Assembly (NCBI GenBank): GCA_022567555.1 | Contig: JADFGT010000018.1 | Location: 1 to 36,504, forward strand | DNA from: Armatimonadota bacterium | GTDB taxonomy: Bacteria > Armatimonadota > Fimbriimonadia > Fimbriimonadales > ATM1 | Direction of reading: 5' to 3' | DNA length: 36,504 bases | Part shown: positions 21,148-29,139 of the stretch, piece by piece | Position numbering within the stretch: the stretch's first letter is position 1 | How the letters are laid out: the number at the start of each line of letters is the position of its first letter | Translations under genes and position numbers: made by a program | Notes under the pieces: model-generated | Seen by the model: only the letters and a program-made list of their open reading frames with translations | The model's database searches: none | What the model was told of the DNA's origin: nothing

Positions 21148-21426
21148 ATGCCGAAGATTGCCTTCATAGGGGCCGGCTCCGTGGTGTTCGCCAAGAACCT
21201 GCTGGGCGACATCCTGCTTTTCGATGAACTGAAAGAGAGCGATATCGCCCTGATGGACATTGACGCCGAGCGACTCCGCGCCGCTGAACGCATGACCCGT
21301 AAACTGGCCGAGGCGACCGGCAGCAGTCCCAGGGTCGCCGCCACTCTGGACCGCCGCGAGGCGCATGGGGAGTTCATCCTGCCGCTGGACCGGGAGCGGA
21401 TGCCGGAGGATGCGGCCCTTGCCTAA
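21148..21426 (+). pseudogene. Truncated GH4-family glycosidase (N-terminal NAD-binding part only)
   Basis: Ninety-two codons. The first 70 or so match the start of GH4 alpha-galactosidase/6-phospho-glycosidase proteins: MPKIAFIGAGSVVFAKNLLG (NAD-binding GxGSxxF), DIALMDIDAERL, then TLDRREA. After that the sequence no longer resembles the family and ends at 21426, whereas intact GH4 enzymes have about 430-480 residues including the Cys/His metal site. No continuation exists downstream because glnE starts there. It is therefore a broken gene. Its last codons overlap the proposed glnE start, so its promoter and translation may be reused by glnE. Confidence 0.8.
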
Positions 21427-24118
21427 CGGATTGCCGGTAACGGCCGGCTTTGACCGGCCCGAGAAAGCGGCCGCTGTCTTCGAGCGACTCGGGGATTGCG
21501 GGCACGAAGGCTTCTGGGACGCCGTTCTGCCCAAACTGCTTGCGGCGGCAGACCCGGACCGGGCGCTGGCAAGCCTCGAGAGATGGCTTCTGGCGGGCGA
21601 GGCAGCCGGCGCGAGGGCGCGCGTATTGCTGGACAGCCCCGCGTTGCGCCACCGGCTCGCCGTCATCATGGGCGCGAGCCAGGCGCTGGCGGACTCGATG
21701 ATTCAGAACCCCGAACTGGCCATGATTCTGGGCGACGCCGATGAACTGAACCGGTATACCGGCGTTGACTCGCTTGTGGCCGAAGGGGGGGAACTGATGA
21801 AGGCCGCCCGCTCCTTCACACACACTCTCGACCGCATCCGTTACTTGAAACAGCGCACACTCCTGCGCATCGTCTGGCAGGACGTCAGTGGGTCGTGGGA
21901 GCCGGAACGCGTCTGGGAAGCGCTCTCGGCCCTGGCGGACGCCACAGTGCAACTCGCGGCCGGCGCGGTCTGGCGAGAACTGTCCGACGAGGCCCTCCCG
22001 GTGGCCGTCATCGCGTTGGGAAAGCATGGCTCGGAGGAACTGAATTACTCCTCCGACATAGACCTTATGTTCGTCGCCGAGCCTGAGACGGAGGACATGG
22101 ACGCCGCCACGCGCTTCTGCGAGAAGTTGACGCGCGCATTGTCCGGCCGTATGGGCAGGGGCGCCCTTTATCGCGTTGACCTTCGGCTTCGGCCGCTCGG
22201 CAGCGCGGGACCGCTGGTCCAGCGATGCGGCGCCGCCGTGGGCTACTACAAGAACTATGGGGAGCCCTGGGAAACGCTGGCGCTCATCCGGGCGCGGCAC
22301 TGCGCGGGAAGCCGCCTCGCGGCCACGCAGTTCTTAGAAGGCGTCCGCGAGGAAGTGTATCGAGGGGCCAGGAGCGATCTTTTTCTGGAAGGCCTGGTCA
22401 AGGCCAAGAGGCGTTACGAACGTGACGTCGCAATACGCGGTGAGGCGGATGCAAACCTGAAGCTGGGACCGGGTGGAATCCGCGACATCGAGTTCGTCGT
22501 CCAACTTCTGCAACTGCTGACGGGTCACGCGAAACCGAACCTGCAAGGGGCGCCCACGATGAGCGCTATATCGCAGTTGGAGGCGGCGGACGACCTAAGC
22601 GGCACGGAGGCGCGCGACCTCAGCCGCGCATACCGCCTGCTGCGGCAGGTCGAGCATCGCATCCAACTATTGCACGATTTGCAGTCTCACAATCTGCCGG
22701 CTGACCCGAGGGAACGGCGGGTGTTGGCGAGGCTGATGGGCGCGGAAAACTGGACCCGTCTCCATGCGGAGCTGCGCCGCGTGCGCGCTCAAGTGCGAAC
22801 GGTCCTTGAAGACCGGGTCCCCACGCTGGCCGGGGCGCCGGGCGGGCCGGAGGACCTGCCGTCCGAGCTGCGCCTCCGACCCGGCTCGCCGGAGGCGAAG
22901 GCGGCCGAACGGTTGCTGAGTGCGTCCGACGATCCGGCGGCGATGCGGGGCGAGATCGAGCGGCACCCGCCGACCGCCGAAAGGGTCGCCCTCATCGCTT
23001 GCCACGCGCAGCGCGTCGTTTCCGAGATCTGCTTTCACAGCGAGCTCTGGGACGTGGCGTTCTCCGAAGAGGTGGAGCTCAAGCCGGAGGACGAGACCGG
23101 CGTGGAAGACGGTATGTCGGCGCGGATGGAGGCCGCCGGGGCCAACTGGGAGGCGGCCCTGGCGCACATACTGCGCCGCGAGTGGGTGGTGTCGGCCCTC
23201 AAGGAGGCGTATCACCGGGACGCTCGCAGGACGTGCGAGCGCCTTACGCAGGTCGCGGAGAAGGCGCTCCTAATGTTATTGGATCGCGTTGGCGGCGAGG
23301 ACCTGGACGTGGTGGCACTCGGGCGGCTCGGCGGGCGTGAGCTGCTGCTCTCTTCGGATTGGGACGTTATGCTGCTCGCGAAGCGTCCGGAGGAGCAGCG
23401 CCGGGCGGAGGGCGTAGGCGAGGACTGGATCCGGGCCGCCCGCCGCATCGCGCTGGCGTCCTCCCACCTTCTGCTGGATACGCGGCTGCGCCCCGAGGGG
23501 AGTTCCGGTCTCGTCGTTCGCTCGCTGGCGGGATTCCGGACATACTCCGAATCCGCGATGGAGACTTGGGAGCGACTGGCTTTCACACGCGCTCGGTCGC
23601 TCAGGGGCTGGCCGGAAACAGAAGCCGCAATGCGGGATGCAACCTATGGACCACCATTTGGTCCGAGGGAGGAGCGGGAACTGGCGGACATGCGATATCG
23701 GATTCGAACAGAGCGCGTCAGGCCCACCGAGCAGGACCGCGACCTGAAGTTGGGCGACGGGTTCCTGCTGGATATCGAGTGGATCTGCGCCGTCCTCAAG
23801 ATGCGCATGGGCCGTGACGCCCCGGGCTCGCCCGGAACTGAGTCTACGCTGCGGGAATTGGCGCGGCTGCGCATCATCACGGCGCACGAGCGCGACGACC
23901 TCCTGGAGGCCTCATTGCTCTTTTCCCGCCTCCGAAACGTCCTTGTTCTTTTGGAACTCGAATCGGACTCGGTGTTGCCGCAGAACCCGGCCAAACTGGA
24001 GCGTATTGCCGCCTCGATGCGCCTGCCCGGTGCGAACGCGGTGCTTCGCGAGGTGGAGGAGCGACGACTGGCTGTCCATGGAACCTACTGCCGGCTGCTG
24101 GAGATGAACACGCAATGA
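21419..24118 (+). CDS. glnE: Bifunctional glutamine synthetase adenylyltransferase/adenylyl-removing enzyme
   Basis: Controls glutamine synthetase by adding and removing AMP on a tyrosine. Two nucleotidyltransferase domains are visible: the N-terminal (adenylyl-removing) domain with ALGKHGSEELNYSSDIDLMF and the C-terminal (adenylylating) domain with ALGRLGGRELLLSSDWDVMLL. Each is followed by its helical domain (LKLGPGGIRDIEFVVQ and LKLGDGFLLDIEWICA). At 899 residues it is close to the 946 of E. coli GlnE. Start: TTG 21419 has GGAGG 9 nt upstream; ATG 21410 touches that GGAGG, and ATG 21365 adds a Cys/Ser/Arg stretch that is not family-like. The stop overlaps plsY by 4 nt (ATGA). No glnA or glnB is in view. 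Confidence 0.93.
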   Translation: MPNGLPVTAGFDRPEKAAAVFERLGDCGHEGFWDAVLPKLLAAADPDRALASLERWLLAGEAAGARARVLLDSPALRHRLAVIMGASQALADSMIQNPELAMILGDADELNRYTGVDSLVAEGGELMKAARSFTHTLDRIRYLKQRTLLRIVWQDVSGSWEPERVWEALSALADATVQLAAGAVWRELSDEALPVAVIALGKHGSEELNYSSDIDLMFVAEPETEDMDAATRFCEKLTRALSGRMGRGALYRVDLRLRPLGSAGPLVQRCGAAVGYYKNYGEPWETLALIRARHCAGSRLAATQFLEGVREEVYRGARSDLFLEGLVKAKRRYERDVAIRGEADANLKLGPGGIRDIEFVVQLLQLLTGHAKPNLQGAPTMSAISQLEAADDLSGTEARDLSRAYRLLRQVEHRIQLLHDLQSHNLPADPRERRVLARLMGAENWTRLHAELRRVRAQVRTVLEDRVPTLAGAPGGPEDLPSELRLRPGSPEAKAAERLLSASDDPAAMRGEIERHPPTAERVALIACHAQRVVSEICFHSELWDVAFSEEVELKPEDETGVEDGMSARMEAAGANWEAALAHILRREWVVSALKEAYHRDARRTCERLTQVAEKALLMLLDRVGGEDLDVVALGRLGGRELLLSSDWDVMLLAKRPEEQRRAEGVGEDWIRAARRIALASSHLLLDTRLRPEGSSGLVVRSLAGFRTYSESAMETWERLAFTRARSLRGWPETEAAMRDATYGPPFGPREERELADMRYRIRTERVRPTEQDRDLKLGDGFLLDIEWICAVLKMRMGRDAPGSPGTESTLRELARLRIITAHERDDLLEASLLFSRLRNVLVLLELESDSVLPQNPAKLERIAASMRLPGANAVLREVEERRLAVHGTYCRLLEMNTQ

Positions 24119-24879
24119 ACCTGGAAACAGCCCTTTTCTGCTCGGGGGCGTACCTCGTCGGGTCACTGCCTGTCGGCGTCTGGACCGGGCGGGCGTACGG
24201 AGTTGACGTCCGCAGCGCCGGCAGCGGCAACGTCGGCGCAACAAACGTCTGGCGGACTGTCGGACCGCTGCAAGCGCTTTTCGTACTGCTCCTCGACGTG
24301 GCAAAAGGATACGCTCCTGCGGCGCTTGCCGGATGGCTGCTGTCGGCGGAGGGCTTCTCCCCGGTCTATGCGCTGGCGGCGGGCGGCTTCGCCGTCTTGG
24401 GTCACACGGCGTCGCCGTTCCTCCGGTTTCGTGGGGGCAAAGGCGTGGCAACGGGTCTGGGTGTTTTGGTGGCCGCGACTCCGGAAGTCGCCGCGGTCGC
24501 ACTTATGGTCTGGGCGGCGCTCCTCCTCGCACTTCGGTACATGAGTTTTTCGAGCGTTTGCGCGGCGGCCAGTGCGCCCGTGACGGCCGCGCTTCTCGGC
24601 AAATCGCCTCCCGTAGTGTATATATATATAGGTTTAGCGATGCTTGTTGTAGTGAATCACAGATCCAACATCCGCAGGCTTCTACGGGGGGAAGAGTCGA
24701 AGTTTTCTTTCAAATCTACACCAAAAGGAGGTAGGAACTCGGACGCGGGCAACCTATGTTCTGACGAACGGGAGAATGGCGATTCCGAAGGCGGTGCTCG
24801 TATGCAGGGAGGAGATCACCACGCGAGCGAGAGCGAGACCCCTAGGCTATCCGGGAAAGGAAAAGGCCGCCGGACGTAG
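24115..24879 (+). CDS. plsY: Glycerol-3-phosphate acyltransferase PlsY with C-terminal extension
   Basis: Inner-membrane acyl-phosphate:glycerol-3-phosphate acyltransferase, the first step of phospholipid synthesis. The signature loops are intact: SAGSGNVGATNVWR, GHTASPFLRFRGGKGVATGLG and NHRSNIRRLLRGEE, between hydrophobic segments. PlsY normally ends shortly after RLLRGEExKF, at about 200 residues. This one runs on for about 55 hydrophilic residues rich in Gly, Ser, Asp and His (from SFKSTPKGG to GKGKGRRT). The extension contains AAAAGGAGG at the DNA level, so it may cover the ruins of another gene. A TATATATATA run lies within the coding region. The start overlaps the glnE stop by 4 nt. 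Confidence 0.92.
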   Translation: MNLETALFCSGAYLVGSLPVGVWTGRAYGVDVRSAGSGNVGATNVWRTVGPLQALFVLLLDVAKGYAPAALAGWLLSAEGFSPVYALAAGGFAVLGHTASPFLRFRGGKGVATGLGVLVAATPEVAAVALMVWAALLLALRYMSFSSVCAAASAPVTAALLGKSPPVVYIYIGLAMLVVVNHRSNIRRLLRGEESKFSFKSTPKGGRNSDAGNLCSDERENGDSEGGARMQGGDHHASESETPRLSGKGKGRRT

Positions 24880-24946
24880 AACGAATGAATTCCGTGGGTA
24901 CGTCTGAGGGCGTGGGTACGCCGTCGCCCTGAGCAACAGCAATCCA

Positions 24947-25729
24947 ATGCCACCCATTCTTGACAGTCCGACGCTATTCTTCGCGTTCCTCGCGATCGGC
25001 CCGGCAGCAGCGTGGATCGTGTCCATCGCCGGGTGGATGATCACCGACGACGTAGGGCTGTTTGAAGGGCTCTTTGGGATCGGGACCGTCTTCGGATTGT
25101 TCATTCTCGCCATCAGTACTGCCGAGCCGTTCTTGTCAATGGCTGCGGTCACGGCGCTTGTGATCGCCGCCGTGCTCTATCCTCTGGTCCGTGTGGCGCT
25201 CTACACGCGCGCCCACGTGCGGATTGACATCGAACTGATGTGGTCCGCATACCGGCTGCTGGACGCGAAGCGAACAAACGTGGGCGCAAAGGTTCAATTA
25301 GCCAAGATGTGCTATAAGCGCGGCCTGAATGGGCCGGCGATAGCGCTTCTGAAGGCCGCCGTGGAGTCGGCGCCGGAGATGCTGAAGGATGAACGAAAAG
25401 TGCTCCGGCTCTGGGAGTCCGAGCACGGACCGAAGGTCGCGCAATACGATGTGCGCTGCCCCAAGTGCGGGCGGCCTAACGCGGCCACAAGCCGATACTG
25501 CCGCAAGTGCGGCACGGCGCACCTCATCCAGCTGGCGGGCGGAACGTGGCTGGGTTCAGGCGTCGCTCTGCGGGCGTTCTGGATCTGGGTGGTTTCCGTC
25601 GCCGCATTCGTGCTGGCCCCGGCGCTCGCCGTGACGCTCCCGCCGGTCGTAGCGATCATGAGCGTCGTGGGGGTCCTCGTTGTGTCGGGTGTCATGTTCT
25701 TCCGTGTACTCCGCGGCTACCAGACGTGA
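24947..25729 (+). CDS. Membrane protein with zinc ribbon and TPR-like segment
   Basis: A 260-residue protein of unknown function. Three hydrophobic helices (about 8-30, 38-60 and 66-88) come first, then a helical, TPR-like region (IDIELMWSAYRLLDAKRTNVG to PAIALLKAAVESAPEMLKDE), a zinc ribbon (CPKCGRPN...CRKCGT), and two more helices at the C-terminus. Zinc ribbons flanked by membrane spans often occur in uncharacterised envelope proteins. No clear ribosome binding site precedes ATG 24947. Its stop codon overlaps the GTG start of the LptF/G-like gene by 4 nt (GTGA), so the two are translationally coupled, and an envelope role is inferred. Confidence 0.75.
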   Translation: MPPILDSPTLFFAFLAIGPAAAWIVSIAGWMITDDVGLFEGLFGIGTVFGLFILAISTAEPFLSMAAVTALVIAAVLYPLVRVALYTRAHVRIDIELMWSAYRLLDAKRTNVGAKVQLAKMCYKRGLNGPAIALLKAAVESAPEMLKDERKVLRLWESEHGPKVAQYDVRCPKCGRPNAATSRYCRKCGTAHLIQLAGGTWLGSGVALRAFWIWVVSVAAFVLAPALAVTLPPVVAIMSVVGVLVVSGVMFFRVLRGYQT

Positions 25730-26817
25730 TCCGTCTACTCGATCGGTACATATTTGGAGAGCTGATGGCGCCGTTTCTCGTCGGAACGGTATCCGTCGTC
25801 ATCATGTTTCTGGCCAACACGCTCATCACTTATTCCCAGCAGTTATTCAAGAAGGAGATCGAGCCTGAAGCCGTTGCGCAACTCATTCTCTTCAGCATTC
25901 CCACCGCGCTGAACCTAACGCTGCCCATCGCTGTTACGATTGCGGCCGGCCTTGCCGTCTCACGCCTCACCCGCGAAAACGAACTGACGGCCATGCGCGC
26001 CGCGGGAATATCGTTGAAACGGGCCTTCGCTCCAATACTGTTGATGGGGCTGGTGGTCTCGGTCTTCAGTTTTTGGTGGACTGAATCGGTGAGGCCGGAG
26101 GCGGAGGCGCGCGCGAAGGACACGCTGCGAAAGATATTCGCCGTGGAGGAAGCATTTACGGCCCGCTCTAACATCGTTATCAAACTTGACGACGGAAGGT
26201 ATCATCTCAGCATCGGCTCAGCCCAAAAGGGCCCCGGCGGAAAGGTTCTCATCAAGAACATTCTGGTCTTCAGCAAGCCGGCTCGCGGCAAAGACCAGAT
26301 AGTTCAGGCGGCAACAGCGGAGTACGACGGGAGGCTGCTCATTCTTGAGCAGGCAAGAATCTGGGAGTTCGACGGCGACCGCTTCGCTGAGTTCAAGGTG
26401 AAAGGCCAATACATCATCAGCCCGCGCATATCTCTCGAGACATTCTTCGGACAGCCGCTCCCGGGAGAGCAGACAATACAGGAACTCCGAGAAAAGGTGT
26501 CCGAACTGAAATCAATGGGAATACTTCACCGTGCCCGCGAGTATGAGGTCGAGTATCACAACCGATTTAGCATTCCGTTTGCGTGCCTTGTCTTTGCGCT
26601 CTTTGCTCCAATTTTCGCCGTCCGTTTCTCCCGGGGCGGCGCGTTTATCGGCGTGCTGCTCAGCATCGTGATCGTCTTCCTATACTACAATATGTGGCTG
26701 TTCTCGGCGGAAGTGCTCGCCAACCGGCTCGGCTGGCTGTCTCCCGTGGTCGGTTCATGGCTCCCGAACGTCCTATTCCTGTTCGTGGGACTCGTTGCGC
26801 TATGGCGTTCAGAATGA
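25726..26817 (+). CDS. LptF/LptG-family permease (YjgP/YjgQ)
   Basis: Inner-membrane permease of the lipopolysaccharide transport ABC complex, which extracts LPS and passes it to the periplasmic bridge. The 363 residues begin IRLLDRYIFGELMAPFLVGT. They have the family layout: three N-terminal helices with ENELTAMRAAGISLKR in the first cytoplasmic loop, a periplasmic beta-jellyroll (about 135-255), and three C-terminal helices with HNRFSIPFACLVFALFAPIF. Only one LptF/G protein is in view; bacteria with a single copy may use it as a homodimer or keep the partner elsewhere. GTG 25726 is chosen because it overlaps the upstream stop by 4 nt. The stop overlaps lptD by 4 nt. Confidence 0.92.
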   Translation: MIRLLDRYIFGELMAPFLVGTVSVVIMFLANTLITYSQQLFKKEIEPEAVAQLILFSIPTALNLTLPIAVTIAAGLAVSRLTRENELTAMRAAGISLKRAFAPILLMGLVVSVFSFWWTESVRPEAEARAKDTLRKIFAVEEAFTARSNIVIKLDDGRYHLSIGSAQKGPGGKVLIKNILVFSKPARGKDQIVQAATAEYDGRLLILEQARIWEFDGDRFAEFKVKGQYIISPRISLETFFGQPLPGEQTIQELREKVSELKSMGILHRAREYEVEYHNRFSIPFACLVFALFAPIFAVRFSRGGAFIGVLLSIVIVFLYYNMWLFSAEVLANRLGWLSPVVGSWLPNVLFLFVGLVALWRSE

Positions 26818-29060
26818 AGACTGTCCTGTGCCTCGCTCTGTTGGGCGCGTGTGCGGCCGTGTTCGGCCAGAACCCATTGGAGCCGTCAGGGTTTCCGTTG
26901 AGTCCGGTAAAGGACCAGCGACTTCCGCCCCCCCTTCCGGCAGATGAGGCCGCATATAGCCTTCGATTAGAGGCGGGCGTTCTTCAGGTGGAGGAAAACG
27001 AGATACATGGATCGCCCCTGAAGTTCGAGTTTCGCGGGTACCGCGTTACGTGCGACGAAGGTGTGGGGGACCTCGACACAAGCCAGTTCGTTCTGCGAGG
27101 AAACGTAAACATTCTCGGCCGGGACCATGTGATTCGCGCCGACAGCGTGTTCGTAGACTTCGAGAATCAGACTTTTCGTCTCGACGATGGCGAGATGGAC
27201 TTGCGGGCGGCGCTGATGAAGGGCAGACTGCTTAGCGATCTCTATGTGTCCGCACTCGCCATTGAGGGTCGGCCCGGCCGCCTGGAGGGCCATGTGTGCC
27301 GCCTCACAACCTGCGAGTACGACGACCCGCACTATTCATTCGAAAGCCATCAGCTCACGGCGATACCAGACAAGAAACTCGTCTTTCGCAACTTTCGACT
27401 GCGCATCAACGGGAAAACGATCTTCCAGGTGCCGAAACTCGTGGTGCCGATTACGAGGGCCTCGCGCGGGTTCGCGCCGGAAGTCGGGCAGTCTCGCGAC
27501 GAAGGGTTCTACATGAAGTTGCGATACGGCGTACCGGTAGGCAACGACACCGCCACAATACGGGCCGACCTGATGACCAGAAGGGGGTTCGGCCTGGGCG
27601 CGGACTATGAGTACTCGTCCCGCACTTCGAGCGGCCTCATCCAGGCTTATTCCGATTTTCAGCGGGTCACCGGCGACATCAGCCTTACACTGCTGGCACG
27701 GCATAAGCAGGATTCATCGTGGGGCCGCTTCGAGGGTTCGCATGAGACCAGGCAGTTCAACTATCTTAGCGGACCAGGAATCGTGCTCCACAGGACGACG
27801 CTGCGGTTCGCACCAAATCCGTACGCCGGGGGAACGACGACCCTCTCCTACCGGCGCTCTGAGAACCGTTCCTCTTTTTCGAGGAGCGTGCAGTCTACAC
27901 TCACGCTTTCAGACAACAGGCGGTGGTCAGACAATCACACGACTACGCTGCAGCTGAATCTGACCGAGAGCAGCGGCTCGTCCGGCGGGAACGTCATATC
28001 GTCCCGCCGCGCGCTGGACGTCCGCTTAAGGGAACGCGTGGAGTTCTCCAAGTATGTCGCAGAACTCAATTACACCCGCCAGGTTCCGATCGGTTCGACC
28101 GTCAACTTCTTCAGCGGGATCGACCGCACGCCCGAGTTGACAATCTCCACTGACCGCGGTCGACTGGTGGGCGAAAGCAGCGGATGGCCGGATTTCCGGC
28201 TGGGGTTTACAGTCGGCAGTTTTTTCGATCATTTTACAGACGCCGACATCATCCGATATGCGTTCGATCTGAAAGTTAACCGCCGTTCGACTTCGCCGTC
28301 AGGCGTAACCCTCGACTATGATTTGGGCTTGCGCCAAGGGTTCTACAGCGACGGCGGGGCGCAATACACTCCGCGGGCCAACGTTCGCCTGAGTTACAAG
28401 CCTACAGAGCGACTCACTGCCAACCTTCGTTACAATTACATGCGTCCCCACGGTTTCACACCGCTCCAGTTGGATAGGACGGGCCGCTACAACACGACAA
28501 CTCTGGACGTGTTGGGCGACCTCGGATTCGGTCTGCGCATGGGCGGACAGGCAGGCTTCGATTTCAACCGCGATCGCACGGATTCGGTCGCGTGGCAATC
28601 GCCGTCGGTACGGTTGGAATACGAGCCGAAAGAGTGGTTCCGGTTTCGGGGTCTGGCAAACTACGATCCGAGACGAGCGCTCTGGAGCAACCTTCGGTTC
28701 GATGTATCATGGAAGGCGGGCGCCACCACATTCATGGCCGCCGCCCGCTACGATTCCCGGCGGAACTCATGGGGTAGCGTGAACGTTCTGGTGGACGGCC
28801 TCAAGTGGGGGCGTCTAAAGGTTTCCGCCCTCATGCTGTATAACGGCTTTCTAAAGCGGTTCGACTCGACGCACCTTTCGTTCACTTACGATCTGCACTG
28901 CACCGAGGCCATCCTGCAGATCATCGATAACCGCACCGGCTTTCGCTCCGGCCGCGAAATCCTGTTCTTCTTCCGCATCAAGGCTCTGCCGTTCGATTCG
29001 GGATTTGGTCTGGGCCGGTTCGGACAACCGCTGGGCTTGGGCGCCGGGCGCAATTGGTAG
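26814..29060 (+). CDS. lptD: LptD-like outer-membrane LPS assembly protein
   Basis: Outer-membrane protein that inserts LPS into the outer leaflet. The 748 residues start with a signal peptide (MKTVLCLALLGACAAVFG). An OstA/LptA-like jellyroll follows at about 45-170 (VTCDEGVGDLDTSQFVLRGNV, IRADSVFVDFENQTFRLDDG). The conserved LptD stretch CRLTTCEYDDPHYSFES, FRLRINGKTIFQVPKLVVPI and a long beta-barrel region of alternating strands run to the C-terminus. Cys residues are present in the LTTCEYDDPHY stretch, but the inter-domain disulphides of E. coli LptD cannot be confirmed. ATG 26814 overlaps the LptF/G stop (ATGA) and starts the signal peptide. Its presence makes the cell a diderm with LPS-like lipid. 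Confidence 0.83.
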   Translation: MKTVLCLALLGACAAVFGQNPLEPSGFPLSPVKDQRLPPPLPADEAAYSLRLEAGVLQVEENEIHGSPLKFEFRGYRVTCDEGVGDLDTSQFVLRGNVNILGRDHVIRADSVFVDFENQTFRLDDGEMDLRAALMKGRLLSDLYVSALAIEGRPGRLEGHVCRLTTCEYDDPHYSFESHQLTAIPDKKLVFRNFRLRINGKTIFQVPKLVVPITRASRGFAPEVGQSRDEGFYMKLRYGVPVGNDTATIRADLMTRRGFGLGADYEYSSRTSSGLIQAYSDFQRVTGDISLTLLARHKQDSSWGRFEGSHETRQFNYLSGPGIVLHRTTLRFAPNPYAGGTTTLSYRRSENRSSFSRSVQSTLTLSDNRRWSDNHTTTLQLNLTESSGSSGGNVISSRRALDVRLRERVEFSKYVAELNYTRQVPIGSTVNFFSGIDRTPELTISTDRGRLVGESSGWPDFRLGFTVGSFFDHFTDADIIRYAFDLKVNRRSTSPSGVTLDYDLGLRQGFYSDGGAQYTPRANVRLSYKPTERLTANLRYNYMRPHGFTPLQLDRTGRYNTTTLDVLGDLGFGLRMGGQAGFDFNRDRTDSVAWQSPSVRLEYEPKEWFRFRGLANYDPRRALWSNLRFDVSWKAGATTFMAAARYDSRRNSWGSVNVLVDGLKWGRLKVSALMLYNGFLKRFDSTHLSFTYDLHCTEAILQIIDNRTGFRSGREILFFFRIKALPFDSGFGLGRFGQPLGLGAGRNW

Positions 29061-29139
29061 CAGGTAGACTGAAGGCGTTCTGATTCGTGAACCGGGAAGT
29101 ATCCGCTCGGCTGCGGCTGAGCGCAGTCCCGGAGCGTTG

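Noticed and set aside
24776-24909. Short open frame MAIPKAVLVCREE within the plsY tail
   Set aside because: It is short and unrecognised; it may be a remnant, but nothing beyond the nearby AAAAGGAGG supports it.
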